Notes under the pieces: generated by a model
The model's database searches: none
The model's input: only the letters and a program-made list of their open reading frames with translations
What the model was told of the DNA's origin: nothing
Part shown: in pieces, positions 6,707-14,757 of the stretch
Layout: each line of letters begins with the position of its first letter
How positions within the stretch are numbered: the stretch's first letter is position 1
Made by a program: the position numbers and the translations under genes
Origin: Planctomycetota bacterium
GTDB lineage: Bacteria > Planctomycetota > Planctomycetia > Gemmatales > Gemmataceae
Reading direction: 5' to 3'
Length of the DNA stretch: 15,961 nt
NCBI GenBank assembly: GCA_018970845.1
Contig: JAGWVO010000036.1
Location: forward strand, 1 to 15,961

Positions 6707-9468
6707 CGGGTGGTCTCCTGTCCGAGGCCCGAGGCCTCGAGAAGCCTCAGGAGCACTTGCCTGTCGTCATCGGCCCCCACGCGGTCGGCATAGTAGCGGA
6801 CCGCCGCCTGGCGAAGCGCCGCGCCGGCCGGGGTTCCCGCCGCCGGACGCACCACGCGGCAAACGAAGTCCAGAACGCTCAGCAGGCTTCGGCGGGTGAA
6901 CACCGGCCTCTCCTTGCGGCGCGCCGCCAGCGAACCGTTTCCGTCAGCCGCGGCGCTTGCCGCCGTGGCATGGAACCTGGCGAGGGAGTCCAACTCGTCC
7001 TCGATTCCCTCAAGGCCATCCAATCCGGGATGACTTGGCTCAACCTGGGCGCCCGGATAAGCGGTTCCATCGACCACCAGGCTGGGTTGCTGGCCCAGGA
7101 CCATCAGCCTGAGCATGGAACGGTATTCCGGTTCTCCGGGGGTCGGCACAAGGCGGAAGCCTCGCCACCTGTCCTTGTAGGCCGGGCTCATCACGCTCCT
7201 GCCGGCGTATTCGGCCGGGTTCATGGTTCCGAAGATTCGGAAATCTGGATGGATCGGCGTTCCATTGTCGCCAAAGATCTCGTTGCCATGCTCGGTCAGG
7301 ACGAGCGAGGGATGAGCCTCCAGCAGGGAATTCAGCCTCTCGAGGATCTGCGTCTCGGCGAGGTTGATCTCGTCGAGCAGCAGCCACCATCCGTTGCGCA
7401 GGGCCTGGATCACCAGGCCATCCTGCCAGCGCCATCCCGCCTGGGACTGGCCTTCCCCGGCGAGCTCGTTGGGGACAAAGCGGCCGAGCAGTTCGCCGGT
7501 GTCGGTCTGCCCGTTCAGGTTGATCCGAACGATCGGCTGGCCGAGCAAGGAAGCCAGGTACTCGATCGTGGAGGTCTTCGAGGTCGAGGTTTCACCCTCG
7601 AGCAGGCAAGGCTCGTTCATGAGCACGGAGACGGCCACATGTCGCAGGGTTTCTGCCGTCTTCTCGTCCAGGCAGAAGTGGGCGAAGCGGTCGGTCGCCG
7701 GGGCCAGCGGGTCGCGTCGTCCGGAGCGCCTCGGCAGCTCGATGCCGCCGACGCGGACCTTGCCGCCCGTCGCCTGCACGAAGGGGCCATCGGCCTCCAT
7801 GGGAGGCCTCCAGGATTCGGCATCGTCCGCGTCGTCGTTGAAAAACGGATCCACATCATCCGATTCATCACCGCGCCCGCCCGGCCCGCGGGACGGACGG
7901 CGGGGGAGGAACACATAAATGTCGTCGTCGGGATCGGGCCATGCCTTGGTCCTGCCAAGGACCACGCCGGAGTGATCCCCCACGACCTTGGCGACTCGAT
8001 CGAGCAGCCTTGCCGGCGCCCCGCCGAACTTCATCTCCGGACGGGAGACGGATGCCGACTCGATGTCGAACTCATCGAAACCCATCGCGCGGAACTTGTC
8101 GATGACATCATCCCATTCCGCGGGATCCTCGCAGTGGATCTTGATGTCGAATCCCTCGGCGTTGCCCATCTCCTCCACGATGGATCCATCCTCCCAGCCG
8201 ATGACCGGCAGGTTGATGAAAATGTCCGGATCCTCGGGGTTGAAGCGGGAATCGAACCTGACGGCGATGCCCGAGTCCAGGAGCGGGCGGGTGGCATGGG
8301 TCACGGCGTCACGCACCGATTCGATGACCGACGAATGAAGGAAGGCCGCCCCGACGCTGACATTGAGGGGCAGTCGGCGGATATCGCGTTCGCCGCAGAG
8401 TTCGACCTCGATGTGGGAGAAGCCGTCGCCGGCCAGCCTTTCACGAAGATCGGTCACCATGGAATGCTCGGGGCAATCGGTTCGGATCTTGACATTGAAT
8501 CGGTCATGGAAGGCGCCGCCGCAGGAGCGCGCCTTGCCGGCAAGGCAGGCGGCCACTGGAAGAACCACAACGGCCGCCGTGACCGTGCTGGTTCCGGGTT
8601 CCACGGGAACCGACTGGGTGCCGGGGGGAACGGGCATCGACAGCGGGTAGCGGTCGAGGTCAACCTCCTTGGACCTGAGGTATTCCTCGACGACATGGAA
8701 GAGCATGCCCCTTGAGGGAAGGCCGGCGATTCCTCCCATCGCGCCGACCTTGATGGCGGGCGGGTTCACGATCGCCTTGGCGGAATCAAGCGGTTCACCC
8801 AGTTGGACATGGAAACCATGGCCGGCCAGCAGTTCGACCAGTTCCTGCCCGAACTCGAGGCTGTCGCTGGACACATGGACGGGAAACCGTTCCACGGCCG
8901 GCAACGACTCGAGCACGCGGTCCCTGGCCTCGACGCGGATCTTGTTTCCGTAGTGCCTGGGGCGGCTTCGGCTGGACTCGACCTGTCCGACGGCGCAACC
9001 CAGTTCCAACAGTTTGAGGCGTATCAGCGCGACGATTCCCGTGGGAACATCATCAGCCATCGACAGCGTGTTGGCCGTGACGCCGCCCACGGAGTGGCTG
9101 ATTTGCGCGTATCCCAACGACTGGAAAAAGTCACGGAGCTTGATGGCGAGAGCCTCGGAATCGGCGACGATCTCCACGCTGGTTTGCCGATGCGATTCGC
9201 TTCCCCTGCTGTTGACGGGAAGGCTGACAACGATGTCGTGGTCCTGCTCGGCCTCCTCCCTGACGGTGTCAGGTTCGGCGGGATTGAGAGCGGAAACCAC
9301 CTCGGCCACACGGGCCAGAGACACCCCGGGCTTGTAGGTGACCTGGAAATCATCCTTGCGGGAACCGCGGGCCAGGCGGACGGAAAGTCCCCTGGCCTCA
9401 AGGCTTGCCGCCACCCCGACAACGAGGTTGGGGCGGTTGGTGCTGATGGCGATGGTTGGTTGCGTCAT
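6703..9468 (-). CDS. MoxR/midasin-like AAA+ ATPase with a large N-terminal repeat region
   Basis: A 921-residue AAA+ protein. The C-terminal third (about 590-870) is the ATPase: Walker A GETSTSKTS (625-633, Lys631), Walker B LLLDEINLAE (696-705, Asp699 and Glu700), sensor 1 GTMNP (747-751, Asn750) and likely arginine fingers in YKDRWR (764-769). The DEINLAE and GTMNP signatures place it with MoxR/CobS/midasin (AAA_5) ATPases, which remodel protein complexes with VWA partners. Walker A has Ser in place of the second and third Gly of GxxGxGK(S/T), with Lys and Thr kept. Residues 1-520 hold about five degenerate repeats of 85-125 residues, each predicted as strand-helix-strand-strand-helix-strand and ending in a strand such as DIVVSLPV, DIFINLPV or DIYVFLP. 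An acidic linker (about 525-560) follows. The start at 9468 is fixed by AAGGAG nine bases upstream. An ATG 37 codons earlier lacks support. The next gene, the VWA partner, overlaps by four bases. Confidence 0.87.
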   Translation of the reverse strand: MTQPTIAISTNRPNLVVGVAASLEARGLSVRLARGSRKDDFQVTYKPGVSLARVAEVVSALNPAEPDTVREEAEQDHDIVVSLPVNSRGSESHRQTSVEIVADSEALAIKLRDFFQSLGYAQISHSVGGVTANTLSMADDVPTGIVALIRLKLLELGCAVGQVESSRSRPRHYGNKIRVEARDRVLESLPAVERFPVHVSSDSLEFGQELVELLAGHGFHVQLGEPLDSAKAIVNPPAIKVGAMGGIAGLPSRGMLFHVVEEYLRSKEVDLDRYPLSMPVPPGTQSVPVEPGTSTVTAAVVVLPVAACLAGKARSCGGAFHDRFNVKIRTDCPEHSMVTDLRERLAGDGFSHIEVELCGERDIRRLPLNVSVGAAFLHSSVIESVRDAVTHATRPLLDSGIAVRFDSRFNPEDPDIFINLPVIGWEDGSIVEEMGNAEGFDIKIHCEDPAEWDDVIDKFRAMGFDEFDIESASVSRPEMKFGGAPARLLDRVAKVVGDHSGVVLGRTKAWPDPDDDIYVFLPRRPSRGPGGRGDESDDVDPFFNDDADDAESWRPPMEADGPFVQATGGKVRVGGIELPRRSGRRDPLAPATDRFAHFCLDEKTAETLRHVAVSVLMNEPCLLEGETSTSKTSTIEYLASLLGQPIVRINLNGQTDTGELLGRFVPNELAGEGQSQAGWRWQDGLVIQALRNGWWLLLDEINLAETQILERLNSLLEAHPSLVLTEHGNEIFGDNGTPIHPDFRIFGTMNPAEYAGRSVMSPAYKDRWRGFRLVPTPGEPEYRSMLRLMVLGQQPSLVVDGTAYPGAQVEPSHPGLDGLEGIEDELDSLARFHATAASAAADGNGSLAARRKERPVFTRRSLLSVLDFVCRVVRPAAGTPAGAALRQAAVRYYADRVGADDDRQVLLRLLEASGLGQETTR

Positions 9469-9895
9469 GGTCGTGTGCTCCTTGGCTGCGTTCCTTCCCC
9501 CGTATTCGCCTGAATGGTGGGAAGATTCATTCCGGGGGTGAAGTATCCGGCCGTTGCCTTTCGCTTCTCCCTGCCTCACGCAGTTTGTTCGCCTGACAGT
9601 CGGGACAATTCATTGAGGGGAGATTTCGCCCGGCCGGCATCGATGTCATGGGCCTGCCGGTTCACGCGCTTGTCACCGCGGCGTCGGGCGGCGCGCGAGG
9701 CGGAAACCCGCCCTTGGCCGAGGATGGTTTGGGTGGGGAGGCGCGGCGAGACTCCGGGGCCCGGTTTCAGTTCCAAGGTTCGCCCGGCCCGCCCGGAAGA
9801 CCATGTCCGGCGATCAGGCGGAAAAGCCGTCGGGTTTTGTTCCCCCGGGCCCATCAAGTCCCGAACCGGCCCGAACACGCCCCGCGCGGCATTCG
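9469..9895. other. Gene-free upstream region of the AAA+/VWA module
   Basis: Apart from the ribosome site above, I see no gene, tRNA, recognisable riboswitch or convincing -35/-10 pair here. A minus-strand frame of 190 codons (9576-10148) runs through it but crosses both terminators, overlaps cysK, and has an Arg/Gly/Pro-rich composition typical of chance frames in GC-rich DNA. Small GC-rich inverted repeats occur (for example GGCGG/CCGCC at 9699-9712) but are not distinctive. The promoter of the AAA+/VWA pair should lie here and may use a non-housekeeping sigma factor. Confidence 0.5.
9478..9483 (-). promoter_or_regulatory. Ribosome binding site that fixes the AAA+ gene start
   Basis: AAGGAG on the minus strand lies nine bases before the ATG at 9468. 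It decides between this start and an earlier in-frame ATG at 9579. Confidence 0.7.
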
Positions 9896-9930
9896 AAAAT
9901 AATTCCCCTTTCAAGACCATGAAAGGGGAG
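9896..9930 (-). terminator. Second terminator-like hairpin after cysK
   Basis: CCCCTTTC (9905-9912) pairs with GAAAGGGG (9921-9928) across an 8-nt loop, extendable by an A-T pair and a G-T pair. On the minus strand it is followed by AATTATTTTC, an AT-rich run ending in four Ts. This fits an intrinsic terminator reading away from cysK. Confidence 0.6.
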
Positions 9931-9962
9931 CATCGTGGGGATGTGGATTGGATGGATGGCGG

Positions 9963-10011
9963 AAAACCGGCTTCGCCGTGGGCGTTCTCGAGGCGCCTCC
10001 GGCGAAGCCGG
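9963..10011 (-). terminator. First terminator-like hairpin after cysK
   Basis: A perfect 12-bp inverted repeat (CCGGCTTCGCCG at 9967-9978, CGGCGAAGCCGG at 10000-10011) with a 21-nt loop begins 10 bases after the cysK stop. On the minus strand it is followed by TTTT (9966-9963). The loop is long for a terminator, but the strong stem, T-run and position support it. Confidence 0.6.
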
Positions 10012-10021
10012 ATGGAGGGAG

Positions 10022-10987
10022 TTATTCGGGATAAAGCGGGGTGCTGAGGTAGCGTTCTCCAAGGTCCGGCAAAATGACCACGATCGTCTTGCCCTTGTTC
10101 TCGGGACGCTTGGCCACCTCGACGGCCACATGTGCCGCCGCGCCGCAACTGATTCCGCAGAGCATGCCCTCTTCCTTGGCCAGGCGGCGGGCCATGGCGA
10201 AGGAGTCGTCGTCGCTCACCTGCACCACCTCGTCGATGATGCCCAGGTTCAGGATTCCGGGGATGAACCCGGCCCCGATTCCCTGGATCTTGTGCCGGCC
10301 GGGCTTGAGTTCTTGTCCGCCCATCTTCTGGGTGATGACCGGGCTTGTGGCCGGTTCAACGGCGATCGCCTTGAACCCCGGACGCCTTTGCTTGAGCACC
10401 TCGGTGCATCCGGTGATGGTGCCACCCGTGCCGACGCCGCTGACCAGGATGTCGACATTGCCGGCCGTGTCCTTCCAGATCTCCTCGGCGGTTGTCCGCC
10501 GGTGGATCTCGGGATTGGCCGGATTGTTGAACTGCATGGGCATGAAGGCGTTGGGCATCTCCCTCACCAGCTCCTCGGCCCTCGACACGGCGCCGCGCAT
10601 CCCCTGGTCGCCCGGTGTGAGCACGATCTCGGCTCCGAACGCCTTGAGGAGGCGGCGCCTTTCCAGGCTCATCGTCTCGGGCATTGTCACCATGAGGCGA
10701 TAACCCTTCGCGGCGCAGGTGAACGCCAGTCCGATCCCGGTGTTGCCTGAAGTCGGTTCGACGATCACGGTGCCCGGCTTGATCTTTCCGGCGCGTTCGG
10801 CATCCTCGATCATCGCCACGCCGATGCGATCCTTGACCGACCAAAGGGGATTGAAATTTTCAAGCTTGCCCAGGACGGTGGCGCCGGCACCATCGGTGAC
10901 TCGGCGAAAACGGATGAGCGGCGTGTTGCCAACGCATTCCGTGATGCTGTCGTAAACCTTGCCCCGCCCGAAAGTTGATTCGCTCAT
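10022..10987 (-). CDS. cysK: Cysteine synthase (O-acetylserine sulfhydrylase)
   Basis: A 321-residue PLP enzyme that makes L-cysteine from O-acetylserine and sulfide in the cytosol. The PLP lysine is Lys52 in NPLWSVKDR (46-54). The substrate loop PTSGNTG (78-84), the QFNNPANPEIH stretch (152-162), the phosphate loop GTGGT (186-190) and GISCGAA (278-284) are all present, and the length is typical for CysK/CysM. The start at 10987 has AAGGAG (10999-10994) six bases upstream. An in-frame start 17 codons earlier overlaps the pdxA stop and is not needed. It is the last gene of the secreted protein-holA-pdxA-cysK run, 47 bases after pdxA, and is followed by two terminators. CysK, CysM and cystathionine beta-synthase-type enzymes are close relatives, so the exact sulfur donor is inferred. 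Confidence 0.95.
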   Translation of the reverse strand: MSESTFGRGKVYDSITECVGNTPLIRFRRVTDGAGATVLGKLENFNPLWSVKDRIGVAMIEDAERAGKIKPGTVIVEPTSGNTGIGLAFTCAAKGYRLMVTMPETMSLERRRLLKAFGAEIVLTPGDQGMRGAVSRAEELVREMPNAFMPMQFNNPANPEIHRRTTAEEIWKDTAGNVDILVSGVGTGGTITGCTEVLKQRRPGFKAIAVEPATSPVITQKMGGQELKPGRHKIQGIGAGFIPGILNLGIIDEVVQVSDDDSFAMARRLAKEEGMLCGISCGAAAHVAVEVAKRPENKGKTIVVILPDLGERYLSTPLYPE

Positions 10988-11034
10988 GACTCGCTCCTTG
11001 CCAAATGGAATCTTGACCTCGCCCGGCGGTTGGG

Positions 11035-12042
11035 TCAACCACGATTTGCCCCCCGGCCGGCGGCCAAGCGGAGGGCGTAGTCCGTCGCTGTCACTATTCC
11101 CGACTCATCGGCCAAGCCCTGCCACGCGATGTCGAATGCCGTGCCATGGGCCACCGATGTGCGGATGATGGGCAATCCGGCGGAGATGTTCACAGCCCTT
11201 CCGCGGCCCGCCAGTTTCAGCGCGATATGACCCTGGTCGTGGTACAGCGCCACGATGCCATCGAAGGCGCCGCCCAGCGCCTTGAAGAAGAGAGTGTCGG
11301 CGGGATAGGGGCCGCCCAGATCGATGCCAGCGCCGCGAGCCCTGGCCACGGCGGGCTCAAGGAACCGTTCCTCCTCATCGCCAAAAAGCCCGTGCTCACC
11401 GGCGTGGGGATTGAGAGCGGTGAGTCCCAGGCGCGGTTTCGCGATGCCCATCGACTTCAGAAGGTTGTGAAGGAGGGCGGCCCTGCCGGCGATGGAACCG
11501 GAATCGAGATGGTCGAAAACCTCGCGAAGACCCATGTGCAGCGTGTGATGGATGACCGCAAGCCCCGGTACGGCGAGCACCATCGCAAACGAAGCCACAC
11601 CGGTTCGCTCGGCGATGATCTCCGTGTGGCCGGGATGCCTGATACCTCCAAGGCGCAGGCTCTCCTTGTGAAGTGGCGCCGTGACGATGGCGTCGACCTT
11701 GCCGGCAAGTGCAAGGTCGATGGCGTGGCAGAAATAGTCATGGGCGGCCCGTCCCGCCCGCGCGTCGACCTTGCCATCGGGCACCTTCGACACATCCGGC
11801 GAACCCATCGGCCTGATGACCGGAATCGTTCCGGTTTGGGCCTCGCCCGGGTCCCGGACGGATGCCACCTTGTCGCCGATGCCAACCAGTTTGGCCGCCC
11901 TGCCGATGACTTCCGGGTCGCCGATCACCACGGCCCGCGCCCGTTCCGAGAGCCCGCGCCAGGCCCGGGCGATGATTTCCGGGCCGATGCCCGCGGCGTC
12001 ACCCATCGTGTAGGCGAGCAAGGGCGGAGCCGCCTGATTCAT
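11035..12042 (-). CDS. pdxA: 4-hydroxythreonine-4-phosphate dehydrogenase (PdxA family)
   Basis: A 335-residue NAD-dependent dehydrogenase of the PdxA family. PdxA oxidises 4-phosphohydroxy-L-threonine in the DXP-dependent route to pyridoxal phosphate. Visible signatures are TMGDAAGIGPE (12-22), HPGHTE (136-141), NPHAGEHGLFGDEE (211-224) and YHDQGH (267-272). The probable metal ligands are His169 in TLHMGLREV (aligned with the THLPLRDV motif of E. coli PdxA), His213 and His268. RTSVAHGTA (294-302) is the conserved C-terminal motif. The TMGD start is also seen in PdxA2-type enzymes acting on phosphorylated erythronate or threonate, so vitamin B6 synthesis is probable but not certain; no other pdx gene is in view. 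The ATG overlaps the holA stop (ATGA), pointing to coupled translation. The product PLP is the cofactor of the downstream enzyme CysK, a link that may be coincidental. Confidence 0.93.
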   Translation of the reverse strand: MNQAAPPLLAYTMGDAAGIGPEIIARAWRGLSERARAVVIGDPEVIGRAAKLVGIGDKVASVRDPGEAQTGTIPVIRPMGSPDVSKVPDGKVDARAGRAAHDYFCHAIDLALAGKVDAIVTAPLHKESLRLGGIRHPGHTEIIAERTGVASFAMVLAVPGLAVIHHTLHMGLREVFDHLDSGSIAGRAALLHNLLKSMGIAKPRLGLTALNPHAGEHGLFGDEEERFLEPAVARARGAGIDLGGPYPADTLFFKALGGAFDGIVALYHDQGHIALKLAGRGRAVNISAGLPIIRTSVAHGTAFDIAWQGLADESGIVTATDYALRLAAGRGANRG

Positions 12043-13043
12043 TCACGGGCCCCTGAGAGTCGGATGATGAACCGTTCCAAGAGGGCGCGGTGAGGCAGCC
12101 TGCTGCCACCCTTGAGCGCCATGTCGAGCCTCACAAGGTCTTCTGAAAGCCTCGCGATCCGCCGCCGCCCGAGGTGCATGAGCATCTTTTCGGCCGGGCC
12201 GGCGGCGAAGGGCGCTATTCCCGATTCGTTGAGGGCCTGACGCATCGGCGTTCCCCCCATCACCTTCCTGCCCGCCTTGGCGACACGACGCATGTGGAAC
12301 GCCAGGGCGCCATTGAATTTCATGCTGTTCTCAACGGGCGTCCCACCATGCGAGAACTGGTCGTCCATGATTCGCAGGGCCAAAGAAGCCTGGCCCGCCG
12401 CGATGGCGTCGAACACCTTCCAGACCACGGCCTGGGCGGTGGTTCCGGAAAGCGATTCGGCAAGGGAGGCGTCGATCGAGTCGCCCGGCGCCGCGGCCGC
12501 CAGCTTGGCCAATTCCATGTCGAGAAGGCCAAGGTCCTTGCCATGCTGTTCGGCGACGATTTGCGCCGCCTCGGGCATCAACTTCTTTCCGTGGGCTTGC
12601 TGGCAGCGCGCGCGGCACCATGAGGCCGGGTTGAAGCCCTTCGCGTCCACCTCGCAGCGGAGGGTGCCCTCCTCCCCGATGATTTTCGCGAGCTTCGTGT
12701 TCGATGGCAAAGAATCGACCACTAAAACCAAGACCCCGCTTCTCCCGGCGTTCGAAGCGAGTTTCTCCAAGGCGGCCCGATTTTTGGTGACGAAGGTGTC
12801 GGCGTCATCGACCAGCGCGACCCGTGTTCCCCCGAACAGGGAACCGGTGCCCAAGTCGTCGGCCAAGGTCGCATAGTCAACCTTGGGGCCTTCGTGGCGC
12901 GTGAAGCCGTCGCCATCGCCCCCGAAGGCCAGGCGTAATGCCCGCATCGCTTCAAGACGCAGGAAATAATCCTTGCCGGCGATGGCGTAGTTTGGGCGGT
13001 AGGGCTTGGGAAGGGGCCTGTCGACAAGATCAAGCATCTGCAT
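12039..13043 (-). CDS. holA: DNA polymerase III subunit delta
   Basis: A 334-residue protein that fits HolA, the clamp-loader subunit that opens the beta sliding clamp for replication. The length is close to E. coli delta (343). The N-terminal part keeps the family pattern: YAIAGKDYFLRLEAMRAL (19-36) corresponds to the opening strand-helix, and SLFGGTRVALVDDAD (68-82) to the conserved LF-x5-VVV-DxAD block, followed by domain II and the C-terminal helical collar (about 215-334) rich in Arg, Leu and Met. As is normal for delta, there is no working Walker A motif. The start at 13043 is supported by AAGGA seven bases upstream. The gene follows the secreted-protein gene by 55 bases and overlaps pdxA by four. 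Identity rests on a few weakly conserved blocks, since delta subunits diverge strongly. Confidence 0.88.
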   Translation of the reverse strand: MQMLDLVDRPLPKPYRPNYAIAGKDYFLRLEAMRALRLAFGGDGDGFTRHEGPKVDYATLADDLGTGSLFGGTRVALVDDADTFVTKNRAALEKLASNAGRSGVLVLVVDSLPSNTKLAKIIGEEGTLRCEVDAKGFNPASWCRARCQQAHGKKLMPEAAQIVAEQHGKDLGLLDMELAKLAAAAPGDSIDASLAESLSGTTAQAVVWKVFDAIAAGQASLALRIMDDQFSHGGTPVENSMKFNGALAFHMRRVAKAGRKVMGGTPMRQALNESGIAPFAAGPAEKMLMHLGRRRIARLSEDLVRLDMALKGGSRLPHRALLERFIIRLSGARE

Positions 13044-13098
13044 GGCCGCATCCTTTTCCGCGACCTAGGCAGGGTACCACATCAAATGGGCGAGCCGC

Positions 13099-14757
13099 TC
13101 AGGGAGCGGGAGCGGGCGGCAAGGGCGGAAGGCCGCCAGAGGCCGGGGAAGCGGGAATGGCTGGTGGCACGGCAGGGAGTCCGGTTGGCGCCGCAGGGGG
13201 CAATCCGGCGGGCGGTGCGGGCAGGCCGCTTGGAGGCGCCGCGGGAATCCCCGAACCGGGGAGAGCCATGGGCGCCGAAGGGGAAACGGGTGAAGGAGAC
13301 AACGGAGCGGAAGGCAATCCACCCGCGGGAGCCATGGGTGGCGCGACAGGCGACGCCGGGGCGATGGAGCCGCCGGGCGTTACCGGAGCCACCTCGACAC
13401 CCACGACGCGGGCCTTGGGCAGGTTCAAGTCAACCTTGATGGGGGAGGCCGAGGCCGAAACGCCGATGTTTCCAGCCTGATCGGAACATTCAACCCTGAG
13501 GAAGAACTGGAAAGGCAAGCCTTCGGCGGGAAGTTTCCAAACATGCCGTCCGGTGTTGGGGAGATCCTTGAGGGCCTGTGTCCATGGGCCGCTTGGGTCG
13601 CGGGCGAAGGAGATACTGATGGGGGTGTTTCCAAGGAACTTGTCGGAAGCTGTCCATGTGAGTGTCATCAAGCCCTGGTCTGCACCGCGACCGACCTCGG
13701 CGCTGAGAATTTTCACGATCGGTTTGGTCTCATCAACCTCCACGATGATGTGCGGAGCGTCCCCCGGACGGGGAGGTTGCTCGCCCAGGTCGACTCCGCT
13801 GCGCGCCACCAAGGTGAATCCATAACGGCCCTCCTCGGGAACCTCGAGTATGCAGGGAGGTTCCTTCGGTGCATCGGCATCATACTTCCGCCAGGAGCGG
13901 CCGTTGTCGCGGGTGTAATAGACTTCGACCTTGGACACATCGGAGGGGCCGATGTCATCGATCTTGTAGTTCAGTTGGAATCTTCGGCTTCGGACCATGA
14001 TGACCTGTCCGGTGCCACCCGCGCCGCCCCCCTTGCCGTTGCCAGAGACAATCTGTTCCCCCACATTCCTGGCCTTGTCCCGAACGGTGAGTCGCACCTC
14101 GACAGGCGTCGTGATCCCCGGGTTGAAGACATGCGATCCAGTCTGCACCTGCTGGGCAGGAAGTGGAACCCAATCCCGGGCGCCTTGCGGCCTGTATTCA
14201 AGCCTCAAGGTGGGAAGGTCAAGGTTGTCATCACGGATTTCCCATTCCACCGACTGGGTTCCATCCTTGTTGGGAGCGGCTTGCTTCAAAAGAATGTTGG
14301 GGGCCTGGGTGTCGACGCAAACCTTGAGGGCGGGTTGGGCGCCGACCATGGTTTGGGGATTGAGTTGCCCGGTGTTGTCCTGGGTTTGCACCGCGAACCA
14401 GTACCAACCGTCGCGGGGCGCCTTGAACGGTATCCCCCTTTGGTTGGGGGAAGCCGTGGCGACATACTGGAAAGTCTTGCCGTAATCCTCGGAAACATGA
14501 AGAAGGATTGCCGAGGTCCGCCTGTCGGACGGATCGGGGATGATGGGTATCTGAAAGGACGGCTGGTCGGAGTAGTACGATTGCTGCGCATGCAGGTTGC
14601 CGGATGTCCAGCCACAAGCAAGCAGCATCAGGGTTGCCAAGGCCGGGCCATGGGCCCGCCCCGCGACTGTCACCAGTGTTTGAAAACCTGACGCCACCAT
14701 GGCCGTCCATTGCCGAAGCGACCGCAGCATCCTGCCGCGACTGACCTTTAAAGGCAT
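13099..14757 (-). CDS. Secreted protein with repeated beta-sandwich-like modules and a Pro/Ala-rich tail
   Basis: I do not recognise a named family. The 552-residue product has a long basic N-region, a hydrophobic core (about 38-48) and a possible signal cleavage site after LHA (55-57). Residues 65-445 contain about four related modules. Each has a strand-rich part, then a GxYxF-like strand (DGWYWFAVQ at 116-124; EGRYGFTLV at 309-317) and an ending such as RDKARNVG (226-233) or SDQAGNIG (425-432), followed by VDT/VDE/VDL-x-x-P linkers. This resembles Ig or FN3 folds. SEDYGKTF (89-96) and TRDNGRSW (282-289) are like the Asp-box SxDxGxTW. Residues 457-552 are low-complexity Pro/Ala/Gly/Ser. Starts at a TTG (14778), 14730 or 14700 are also possible; none has a strong ribosome site. 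It leads the holA-pdxA-cysK run and is divergent from gcvT. A structural or binding role outside the cytoplasm is inferred. Confidence 0.75.
   Translation of the reverse strand: MPLKVSRGRMLRSLRQWTAMVASGFQTLVTVAGRAHGPALATLMLLACGWTSGNLHAQQSYYSDQPSFQIPIIPDPSDRRTSAILLHVSEDYGKTFQYVATASPNQRGIPFKAPRDGWYWFAVQTQDNTGQLNPQTMVGAQPALKVCVDTQAPNILLKQAAPNKDGTQSVEWEIRDDNLDLPTLRLEYRPQGARDWVPLPAQQVQTGSHVFNPGITTPVEVRLTVRDKARNVGEQIVSGNGKGGGAGGTGQVIMVRSRRFQLNYKIDDIGPSDVSKVEVYYTRDNGRSWRKYDADAPKEPPCILEVPEEGRYGFTLVARSGVDLGEQPPRPGDAPHIIVEVDETKPIVKILSAEVGRGADQGLMTLTWTASDKFLGNTPISISFARDPSGPWTQALKDLPNTGRHVWKLPAEGLPFQFFLRVECSDQAGNIGVSASASPIKVDLNLPKARVVGVEVAPVTPGGSIAPASPVAPPMAPAGGLPSAPLSPSPVSPSAPMALPGSGIPAAPPSGLPAPPAGLPPAAPTGLPAVPPAIPASPASGGLPPLPPAPAP

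Noticed and set aside
6646..8715. Plus-strand open frame of 689 codons
   Set aside because: Antisense to the AAA+ gene, whose Walker, sensor and arginine-finger motifs are unmistakable. Long antisense frames are common in GC-rich genes.
4832..9468. CobS/CobT cobaltochelatase for vitamin B12
   Set aside because: The VWA end resembles CobT and the ATPase resembles CobS, but there is no CobN or other cobalamin gene, and the repeat region and HExxH domain are not part of CobS or CobT.
9576..10148. Minus-strand frame of 190 codons between cysK and the AAA+ gene
   Set aside because: It overlaps the end of cysK, passes through both terminators and has an Arg/Gly/Pro-rich chance composition.
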